Assembly (NCBI GenBank): GCA_026770585.1
Contig: MU646454.1
Location: forward strand, 203,271 to 219,424
Direction of reading: 5' to 3'
DNA length: 16,154 nucleotides
Source of the DNA: Baffinella frigidus
Taxonomy: Eukaryota; Cryptophyceae; Cryptomonadales; Baffinellaceae
Shown: piece after piece, positions 7,291 through 13,143 of the stretch
Position numbering within the stretch: position 1 is the first letter of the stretch
Layout of the letters: each line of letters begins with the position of its first letter
Notes under the pieces: model-generated
Told to the model about the DNA's origin: nothing
Seen by the model: the letters and a program-made list of their open reading frames with translations, nothing else
Databases searched by the model: none
Position numbers and translations under genes: made by a program

Positions 7291-7650
7291 CTCGTCCGGA
7301 CGTTTATTTTGACAAAATACGATTTTAAAAGTATTTTCAGCGAAAATTACCACACGATCTGTCTGTACTTTTTAAAAGGGTCACGTCCGTGTAGTAATGT
7401 TCGTTGCAAATCGGATCGGAGATCCCCGAAATCGTATTTTGTTAAAATACTCGCCGCGATTAGATCTCGTCGCATCACGAGAAATCTCATCCGGACGAGT
7501 ATTCATGATGAATACGATTTTGGGGATCTCCGATTCGATTTTGGTGTATCTTGAGGCTCTGAATAAAGTCTAGATAGACGACTGTCTTATTTATACCCCT
7601 TAAGATACACCAAAATCGTATTCATTATGAATACTCGTCCGGATGAAATC
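7285..7650. mobile_element. Cluster of nested fold-back elements
   Basis: Three interleaved inverted repeats are visible. TTTTGACAAAATACGATTTT (7312) pairs with AAATCGTATTTTGTTAAAAT (7432). CGGATCGGAGATCCCC (7411) pairs with GGGGATCTCCGATTCG (7522). CATCCGGACGAGTATTCATG (7488) pairs with CATTATGAATACTCGTCCGG (7622). Together they suggest insertion of one MITE into another. GTGTAGTAATGTTCGTTGC at 7389-7407 and its inverted partner at 7341-7356 are inside. Confidence 0.7.
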
Positions 7651-7790
7651 AGACATCCCGTACTGAGACAACACCCCTTCGGAACGTCTCAAAGCAAAAG
7701 TGGAGCCTATGTTAACTTAAGAAGTAACAGTGGAAAACGAGTGTGTTTCCCCAGTGTTGAGAGATTCAAGCGACTGACGCTGAATCTACT

Positions 7791-7893
7791 TCTTCTTCTT
7801 TATTACTCTCGATACAGGTCCTAGAAAGGCCCTTTAGCCTTGAGTTGAGTGATACAATGTCTATGAGCCTCAAGAGAGAGCCCGCACCGGAAA
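7791..7893 (-). repeat. ~100-bp repeat, right copy of the distant inverted pair
   Basis: This is the reverse complement of 1601-1703 with few differences: TATTACTCTCGATACAGGTC, GAAAGGCCCTTTAGCCTTGA, GATACAATGTCTATGAGCCT and CTCAAGAGAGAGCCCGCACC. The left copy is described at 1601. Confidence 0.8.
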
Positions 7894-7935
7894 CAACATC
7901 CTGCCTCCCTCATACTCTGCAGGCTGCTCACACCT

Positions 7936-8090
7936 TAATTGGATAACGGCCTAAATTCAGGGTAGTTCAGCGTATGGTATTGACTACGGTAAGCCGTAGG
8001 TCCGTCTTAGGGCCCCTACGAAAAACCCGGGCCTAGGGTCCCCTACGACCTTAATTCCAGTTCTTTCCCTACGAACCTATCTTCCGTGGG
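7936..8090. repeat. Diverged half of a family D-type element
   Basis: ATTGGATAACGGCCTAAATT and GGGTAGTTCAGCGTATGG resemble the family D left arm. They are followed by GACTACGGTAAGCCGTAGG and other decayed CCTAGG-type core pieces. Confidence 0.5.
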
Positions 8091-8097
8091 GGAATGC

Positions 8098-8335
8098 ATC
8101 CCTTGAGTGGCCAGTAGGCCTATCCCTTAAGTGCCCAGGTAGTCAATTTTGACGGCCAAGAGGTCCTAGGCAGGTCCTAGGGCCCTACCGTAGGGCGTAT
8201 GCGCCTACTGGTCACTTAAGGGATACTCCCTACCGTAGGGCCCTAGGACCTGCCTAGGACCTCTGCGGGTCCGTTTCCGCCCGCAGGCTATGATAGTCTC
8301 AAGTGACCAGTAGGCTCACATGCCCTGCTGTGAGA
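8098..8335. mobile_element. Two adjoining family E fold-back elements
   Basis: The first (8098-8225) runs from ATCCCTTGAGTGGCCAGTAG to CCTACTGGTCACTTAAGGGA. The second (8226-8335) starts directly with the core CCCTACCGTAGGGCCCTAGG and contains GTCTCAAGTGACCAGTAGGC. A third partial end, TATCCCTTAAGTGCCCAG at 8120, shows that several copies have been inserted or recombined here. Confidence 0.7.
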
Positions 8336-8398
8336 ACCGGGTCCGGGATGGGCCCGCCTCAGGGGAAAAGGGCTCCAAGGGTGTAGTCCTCGCGCTGG

Positions 8399-8589
8399 AC
8401 AGTGGACCTACCCTAACACATACCCGTCGGGGTCGGACTGATTGAGTATGTGTGGAGGGTAGGTATGCGTTATGGTGTCCACCCTTCAGGCATTACTTCC
8501 TTGCAGGGGGAAATCGGGGGCCAGACGGAGGAGTATGTGTGGAGGGTAAGTATGTGTTACGGTAGCCTGTGTTAGGGTAGGTGGACTGT
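8399..8589. mobile_element. 191-bp TIR element (ACAGTGGACCTACCCTAACA ends)
   Basis: The left end ACAGTGGACCTACCCTAACA and the right end, reverse complement ACAGTCCACCTACCCTAACA, differ at two positions. Inside, GAGTATGTGTGGAGGGTA occurs twice as a direct repeat (about 8443 and 8531). No coding capacity is seen. Confidence 0.75.
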
Positions 8590-8590
8590 A

Positions 8591-8692
8591 GTCTTAAGTG
8601 ACCAGTAGGTGCATACGCCCTACGGTAGGGTCGCACGACCTGCCTAGGACCTCTTGCTGGTCAAATCTGACCAGCTCGCCACTTGAGGGATA
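8591..8692. mobile_element. Family E fold-back element
   Basis: It runs from GTCTTAAGTGACCAGTAGG to CGCCACTTGAGGGATA, with GCATACGCCCTACGGTAGGG and CTGCCTAGGACCTCTTG inside. It directly follows the 8399-8589 element. Confidence 0.75.
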
Positions 8693-8832
8693 GCAGGTCT
8701 CACTCTCGAGCAGCACTCTGAAATGTCCGCGCTCAACCTGGCACTCTCCCACACGAGGCTATCCATGCGAACAGATTCATAGGTTAATTATTGGATTATT
8801 GCCCAGGAAACACGCCAAAAGTCAGCATTTGG

Positions 8833-8868
8833 TCACGTTTCCGTACGGACATCCGTACGGAAACGTGA
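8833..8868. repeat. Perfect 17-bp-arm hairpin
   Basis: TCACGTTTCCGTACGGA is followed by CA and then its exact reverse complement. The context TTGGTCACGT is the same as at the start of the 42-bp palindrome at 491, although the rest differs. Confidence 0.9.
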
Positions 8869-8954
8869 TCATTTCCCCACAAATTTTAAAATGTTCTTTT
8901 ATTCTGTTCGCATGGATAGCCTGGTGCTCTCAGGCCGGCCTCACTCCACGCCAC

Positions 8955-9053
8955 CTAAACCTCAAACCCTGAACCTGAAACCCGGAACCCCAAACCCCAA
9001 ACCCCAAACCCCAAACCCCAAACCCCAAACCCCAAACCCCAAACCCCAACCCC
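8955..9053 (+). repeat. CCCCAAA minisatellite
   Basis: A degenerate start (CCTCAAACCCTGAACCTGAA) leads to about eight near-identical CCCCAAA units. It is a telomere-repeat variant, C-rich on +. Open frames on both strands reflect the repeat (NPKPQTPN, GFGVWGLG). Confidence 0.85.
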
Positions 9054-9239
9054 CGGCAGTGTGGCAAGAGGTGGAGCGGCGAGAGCGGGAGGGGGGTGGC
9101 GGCCTGCAGTGCCGGGAGGCTTGCTGTGGGGAGCACCCCGCGACTACTGCACCCCACGGCGGCTCGAATGGTACTCAATGAAATGGGGAACTCGGAGGGT
9201 AGGTTCCACACAGCACTCGGCGCTACGCGGGGAACTCCT

Positions 9240-9365
9240 CTGAGGGTGACGATCCTCTGTACAGGGGGGCTTGATGTGATCCGAAAGGACGCATGGCCTT
9301 TCTACAGAACCAGTTCCGGTGTCCGCTTATGTTGGGAGCTCGAAGAACTTCAAGGACTCAAGGAC
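9240..9365 (+). repeat. SINE-like repeat S1, short subfamily
   Basis: It contains CCTCTGTACAGGGGGGCTTG, TGATCCGAAAGGACGCATGG, CAGTTCCGGTGTCCGC and TATGTTGGGAGCTCGAAGAA, and ends in a degenerate AAGGACTC tail. The frame through it (RTSSGVRLCWELEE) recurs only because the DNA is repeated. Confidence 0.75.
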
Positions 9366-9383
9366 GCTGCGACGCGTGGACCC

Positions 9384-9503
9384 TACAGGGGTACCTCGCT
9401 CATAAGAAACGCCCACCCCCCTAGGACCACCATAGGGCCCTAGGCTAGCCCTACTGTAGGATCCTAGGGGGGCGCAGTTTCTTATGAGCGAGGTACCCCT
9501 GTA
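9384..9503. mobile_element. TA-flanked fold-back element, family F, copy A
   Basis: Between TA dinucleotides, CAGGGGTACCTCGCTCATAA at the left is the exact complement of the right end. The whole 120 bp folds back, with centre CCCCTAGGACC...CCTAGGGG. Non-coding. The TA flanks are what Tc1/mariner-type insertion would leave, but the ends do not identify a superfamily. Confidence 0.85.
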
Positions 9504-9614
9504 CCTCGCTCATAAGAAACGCCCACCCCCCTAGGACCACCATAGGGCCCTAGGCATAGGCCTACTGCAGGGTCCTAGGGGGGGGCAGTTTCTTGTGAGC
9601 GAGGTACCCCTGTA
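9502..9614. mobile_element. Family F, copy B, conjoined with copy A
   Basis: It starts at the TA that ends copy A and enters the left arm at TACCTCGCTCATAAGAAAC, lacking the first six bases CAGGGG. The right end is intact except GTGAGC for ATGAGC. The junction lies in the palindromic GGTACC of the arm. Confidence 0.8.
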
Positions 9615-9687
9615 GCCTCCTTGGAGGGGGGGGCTTCCTGGTGTTGGGTAATAAACGACTCGTGTGGAAAGCGGCCCGCCATGGGAG

Positions 9688-9806
9688 AGGCGCATCTGCA
9701 CCGGGGGGCCTGAATGTGATCCGAAAGGAAGCATGGCTTTTCTGCAGAACCAGTTCCGGTGTCCGCCTATGTTGGGAGCTCGAAGAACCTAAAGGACCTA
9801 AAGGAT
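9688..9806 (+). repeat. SINE-like repeat S2, short subfamily
   Basis: It runs from GCGCATCTGCACCGGGGGGC through TGATCCGAAAGGAAGCATGG, CAGTTCCGGTGTCCGC and TATGTTGGGAGCTCGAAG to a tail of AACCTAAAGGACCTAAAGGA. It is very similar to S1. The tandem tail of about 9 bp resembles the simple-repeat tails of some SINEs. Confidence 0.8.
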
Positions 9807-9957
9807 CTCGGCTCCGCGACGCGCGTTCCGTGTGGGTAAGTGAATCTCCCTTGGCGTCCTCATAACCTTGCGTCCTCAGATGCCTCGAGAGCCTAGATGT
9901 CCACATTCCGCTGCGGTTGGAGGCAAGCCCTGCAGAGTGTGGATTCCGATGTTGACT

Positions 9958-10013
9958 TCCTTTAGGTCCTTTAGGTTCTTCGAGCTCCCAACATAGGCGG
10001 ACACTGGAACCGA
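9958..10013 (-). repeat. SINE-like repeat S3, 3' fragment
   Basis: On the minus strand it comprises CCAGTGTCCGCCTATGTTGG, GAGCTCGAAGAACCTAAAGG and ACCTAAAGGAA. The 5' part is absent, consistent with 5' truncation during retroposition. Confidence 0.75.
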
Positions 10014-10097
10014 GGGCACGTGCAGCCCATAGAGGCTTACCCCGAGTACAGTCGACCTAACGGGGACCTAGTCCATGACGAGCCCGCCTCGGGACGT

Positions 10098-10218
10098 TAC
10101 AGGGGTACCTCGCTCATAAGAAACCGCACCCCCCTAGGACCCTACAGTAGGACCATGCGTAGGGCCCTATGGTGTCCTAGGGGGGGGGGCGGTTTCTTAT
10201 GAGCGAGGTACCCCTGTA
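10098..10218. mobile_element. Family F fold-back element, copy C
   Basis: It is 121 bp including the TA flanks, with ~45-bp arms nearly perfect (CAGGGGTACCTCGCTCATAA, GAAACCGC, CCCCCCTAGGAC). A further 14-bp inverted repeat, GTACAGTCGACCTA at 10046-10059 and its complement at 10217-10230, surrounds it. Confidence 0.85.
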
Positions 10219-10276
10219 GGTCGACTGTACGTCAGGTCGACTACATCTACATGCAGTTGGCGCTCGCAAAGTCATC

Positions 10277-10342
10277 ATTCTCGCGAAAGTCACCACTCGA
10301 GGCAAAAATCGTCACTCAAGGCAAAAGTCGTCACTCGAGGCG
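10277..10342 (+). repeat. Short tandem repeat, ~21-bp unit
   Basis: Units such as AAAGTCGTCACTCGAGGC occur about three times with small changes. CACTCGAGG is also the terminus of family A, but the rest of that element is absent. Confidence 0.7.
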
Positions 10343-10423
10343 GGCCTGGCTTCTCCCAAGTCAGCAAAAGCCTGTTCGGATCTGCCACGTGTAGAAACAC
10401 AGTCAGCACAGCACCTCGCCAAC

Positions 10424-10602
10424 CTTTAGGTCCTTTAGGTTTTAATTCCTCCCAACATATGCCAACGACACGCCCTTCCGTAGAAAGGACTGCAGAGAAA
10501 GCATTTTTGCTCTCGGATCGCGTTTAGCTCTCCAGTGCAGAGGCTCGTGAAGAGGGGATACAGGGTGGTTCTCTTGGGGTGCTTTGAGTTAGGCCTCGCA
10601 CG
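10424..10602 (-). repeat. SINE-like repeat S4, long subfamily
   Basis: On the minus strand it contains CCCTGTATCCCCTCTTCACG, AGCCTCTGCACTGGAGAGC, CGATCCGAGAGCAAAAATGC, TTTCTCTGCAGTCCTTTCTA, GGCGTGTCGTTGGCATATGT and a CCTAAAGGACCTAAAGG tail. The 5' head seen in S7 and S10 is missing beyond about 10600. Confidence 0.75.
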
Positions 10603-10930
10603 TAGAGGAGACTGGGTCCCGGCATTGCGCTGCTCCCAGTACCCGAGTTTACCCATGGGGGGTTTGCGCCTGTTAAGAACTTTCTGATTAGTCTAGGGGG
10701 AAGCGGAAGACTAGTCTGGCTATTTTTGCCTGACAGGTCTGACGTGTGATCCATCGGGAGCGGCCCCTTGAACCACAGCGGGCAGAGCCCAATGCTTTAT
10801 TTGGAAGTAAGGCGTATCTGGTCCTGGCTTGGGGATCGCACGGGCTGACACCGACAATCCTGTTTATTAAACACGAAATCAACGAAGTTAGACCAAGAAG
10901 AGAAGGGAGTCGCCATTGCGAGAGCAGAGA
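10603..10930. other. Stretch without a recognisable gene
   Basis: Open frames of 71 to 81 codons overlap on both strands and show no known motif. No repeat match to the rest of the window was found. Confidence 0.4.
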
Positions 10931-10932
10931 CA

Positions 10933-11063
10933 CATCCCTTAAGTGGCCAGTAGGCTTTTAACGTCCCTCAAGTGGCCAGTAGGCGCATACGCCCTACCGT
11001 AGGGCCCTAGGACCAGCCTAGGACCTCTTGCGGGTCGATTTTAATCCTCTGACCACTTGAGGG
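10933..11063. mobile_element. Family E fold-back element with a duplicated end
   Basis: An extra end (ATCCCTTAAGTGGCCAGTAG, 10934) precedes the main copy at 10963-11063, which runs from GTCCCTCAAGTGGCCAGTAG through GCCCTACCGTAGGGCCCTAG and GCCTAGGACCTCTTG to GACCACTTGAGGG. Confidence 0.75.
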
Positions 11064-11111
11064 CCAAACGGCCGCTGGATTTTAACATTGCACTCGGATC
11101 CACAACATTTC

Positions 11112-11227
11112 GCCTAAGTCAACTCCCCCTGAAAGCTAGCGCCTTAAGTCAAATGCCTGCCATGGTGGCAGGGTCCATCTAAACGAAATCAGGGGAAAGT
11201 TGACTTAGGTGAGCTAGTTGACTTAGC
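11112..11227. repeat. Fold-back with repeated TAAGTCAACT ends
   Basis: The left side has CCTAAGTCAACTCCCCCTGA and a second TTAAGTCAAAT. The right side has AGGGGAAAGTTGACTTAGG and AGTTGACTTAGC. Each side therefore carries two inverted copies. CTTAAGTCAACTCCCCTTGA also occurs near 1749. Confidence 0.65.
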
Positions 11228-11342
11228 TTAAATCTTGTGGGTCGGAGTGCATTGAGCGCGATTTGGCTCTCATCACGCCCCTCCACATAACTCCGTGTCC
11301 ATTCGGTTCGCCGCTCTCGAGCGAAGAACAACTTAAAAAGGT

Positions 11343-11437
11343 GACAAGTAGGCGCATACGCCCTACAATAGGGCCCTATGACCTGCCTAGGACCTCTTTG
11401 GGTCCTAGGCAGGTCTTAGGGCCCTATTGTAGGGCGT
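11343..11437. repeat. Family E-type core palindrome
   Basis: AGTAGGCGCATACGCCCTAC, AATAGGGCCCTATGACCTGC and CTAGGACCT pair with GGTCCTAGGCAGGTCTTAGG and GCCCTATTGTAGGGCG. The usual TATCCCTCAAGTG ends are replaced by other sequence. Confidence 0.65.
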
Positions 11438-11608
11438 TGAATTTTGACAAAAGTCCATTTTGACCCCATGAGGGATGCACCCGACGCACACGTTCTCGAA
11501 GCGTGGAGATCCGTCGAACATCGTGGACACCAGGGTGTTGATACGCGGGCAACACCCCTGGCAGACACCCGGGAACCCCTTCTCGCACGGTACGGCACAG
11601 GGATACGG

Positions 11609-11706
11609 GCTCACGGTTTCTTCGAGCTCCCAACATAGGCGGACACTGGAACTTGTTCGGCAGAAAAGCTATGCCTCCTTTCGGATCACATGAAGCCCCC
11701 CTCCCC
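11609..11706 (-). repeat. SINE-like repeat S5, short subfamily
   Basis: Minus strand: ACAGGGGAGGGGGGCTTCAT, TGATCCGAAAGGAGGCATAG, TTCTGCCGAACAAGTTCC and TATGTTGGGAGCTCGAAGAA. It carries the uninterrupted sequence across the point where S6 holds the 142-bp MITE, so it serves as an internal empty site. Confidence 0.8.
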
Positions 11707-11990
11707 TGTACCTTTAGCTCCTTTAGGTTCTTCGAGCTCCCAACATAGGCGGACACTGGAACTTAATCTCCATAGAAGTATTAATTAATTGCTTTTGAGC
11801 AACGTAAATTACTACACGGTTTGCTCATAAAAGTAATAGTAAAGAATGTGAGTAGGAAATTTCGTTGCGCCACAAGCAATTAATTAATACTTTTGTGGAG
11901 ATGAATCTTGTTCGGCAGAAAAGCTATGCCTCGTTTCGGATCACATCCAGCCCCCCGGTGCAGAGGATCGCAGCAGAAACTGGAGAGGAC
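11707..11990 (-). repeat. SINE-like repeat S6, split by a MITE
   Basis: The two halves, 11707-11763 and 11906-11990, together match S5. The tail is CCTAAAGGAGCTAAAGG on the minus strand. The MITE at 11764-11905 therefore inserted after this SINE copy was in place. Confidence 0.85.
11764..11905. mobile_element. 142-bp MITE, family G, copy 1
   Basis: It starts TAATCTCC and ends GGAGATGAA. The inner arms GAAGTATTAATTAATTGCTT and AAGCAATTAATTAATACTTT are inverted. ACT and TCT flank it where the empty-site copy S5 has a single ACT, so the target duplication is 3 bp with one later change. An identical-length copy in the opposite orientation is at 15621-15762. Non-coding. Confidence 0.9.
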
Positions 11991-12009
11991 AGGGGGGGGG
12001 GGGCACAGT

Positions 12010-12306
12010 CCCTTTAGGGGGTCCTTTAGGTCCTTGAGGTTTGAATTTCGCCCAACATATGCCAACGACATGCCCTTCCGTAGAAAGGACTGCAGAGAAA
12101 GCATTTTTGCTTTCAGATCGCGTTTAGCTTTCCAGTGCAGAGGCTCGTGAAGAGGGGATAAAGGGTTGGTTCTTTTGGGGTGTTTGAGCTATTCCAAAAT
12201 AGGATCGCACTCGCACACACACCGAACCACAAGTCAGCCTTTATGAGGCTCATGGTATCCCATGATTGAAGTATGAGAGCTCCAACCACGAATACCCCTT
12301 ATGGAG
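12010..12306 (-). repeat. SINE-like repeat S7, near full length
   Basis: On the minus strand it begins near GTATTCGTGGTTGGAGCTCT, passes GGGATACCATGAGCCTCAT and GCTGACTTGTGGTTCGGTGT, and ends with AACCTCAAGGACCTAAAGG. GGTTCGGTG resembles a Pol III B box and GTGGTTGGAGCTC is a weak A-box candidate about 60 bp upstream. A tRNA-derived SINE is possible but unproven. The length is about 290 bp. Confidence 0.75.
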
Positions 12307-12307
12307 G

Positions 12308-12447
12308 TCCCTTAGGTCCTTTAGGTTTTAATTTCGCCCAACATTTGCCAACGACACGCCGTTCCGTTCTCTAGGTCCTTTAGGTTTTAATTTCGCCCAA
12401 CATATGCCAACGACACGCCCTTCCGTAGAAAGGACTGCAGAGAAGAA
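12308..12447 (-). repeat. SINE-like repeats S8 and S9, 5'-truncated
   Basis: S8 (12308-12367) keeps only the 3' end (GGCGTGTCGTTGGCAAATGT to the CCTAAAGGACC tail). S9 (12370-12447) keeps slightly more (CTTCTCTGCAGTCCTTTCTA to the tail). Both lie head-to-tail between S7 and S10. Confidence 0.8.
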
Positions 12448-12448
12448 G

Positions 12449-12728
12449 GTCCTTTAGGTCCTTTAGGTTTTAATTTCGCCCAACATAGCCCAACGACACG
12501 CCCTTCCGTAGAAAGGACTGCAGAGAAAGCATTTTTGCTTTCGGATCGCCTTTAGCTCTCCAGTGCAGAGGCTCGTGAGGAGGGGATACAGGGTGGTTCT
12601 CTTGGGGTGGGTGAAGGTATACGACATCGCTCCCATGCTCACTTACACGCACCGAACCCAAGTCAGCCTTGTTCTGAGGCTCATGGTATCCCATGGTGAA
12701 GCATAGGAGCTCCAGTCACGGATACCCC
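12449..12728 (-). repeat. SINE-like repeat S10, near full length
   Basis: It has the same layout as S7. The head is GGGGTATCCGTGACTGGAGC, followed by GGGATACCATGAGCCTCAG, GACTTGGGTTCGGTGCGTG, the conserved middle and the tail CCTAAAGGACCTAAAGGACC. It serves with S7 to define the full-length unit. Confidence 0.8.
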
Positions 12729-13143
12729 ACAAGATTTCAAAAGGTGTGAGTCAGATGTCAAACCAAACGCATGGAGAGGTTTCCCCCAATGAACGGAAGT
12801 CAGCGAGCGAGAGAGTGAGAGGGGTGGATGTGTAAGGGTTTCCCCCAGGCTGTACAGAAATGAAGTTGTGCAAAGAATTGTTGAGAAAAGAAAGAAAGTA
12901 AATGTGCATTTTTAGGTCCTTCAGGTTATGAGGTATCCCCAGCCGGAGTTCCCCGCGAGCCGGGAACTCCGCCACCCACAAAGCTCCGAAGTGTTTCAAA
13001 TCGAGGATGGAGATTGAGATGTTTCCCTCTTCGACTGTCCGTCGATCGGTCCGTCTGCAGCATCAAAACAGCAAAACCCACATCCTCGATTTGAGCCATT
13101 AGCCTGGTGTGACTCAGCAAAATCCGGTGGCGAGGCGGACAGG
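12729..13143. promoter_or_regulatory. Sequence upstream of VPS26C, probable 5' UTR/promoter region
   Basis: No TATA-like box was identified with confidence. A 10-bp-stem hairpin, CGGAGTTCCC and GGGAACTCCG, lies at about 12940-12971. An imperfect inverted repeat, CAAATCGAGGATGG near 12997 and CCACATCCTCGATTTG near 13078, lies closer to the gene. The promoter role is inferred only from position. Confidence 0.35.

Noticed and set aside
9096-9865. Repeated peptide RTSSGVRLCWELEE in two frames, plus RGTSLIRN peptides
   Set aside because: They arise from the SINE-like repeat and the TA-flanked fold-back. The frame runs through element borders and is not preserved in other copies.
10277-10342. CRISPR-like array
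   Set aside because: The units are tandem without unique spacers, and the genome is eukaryotic.
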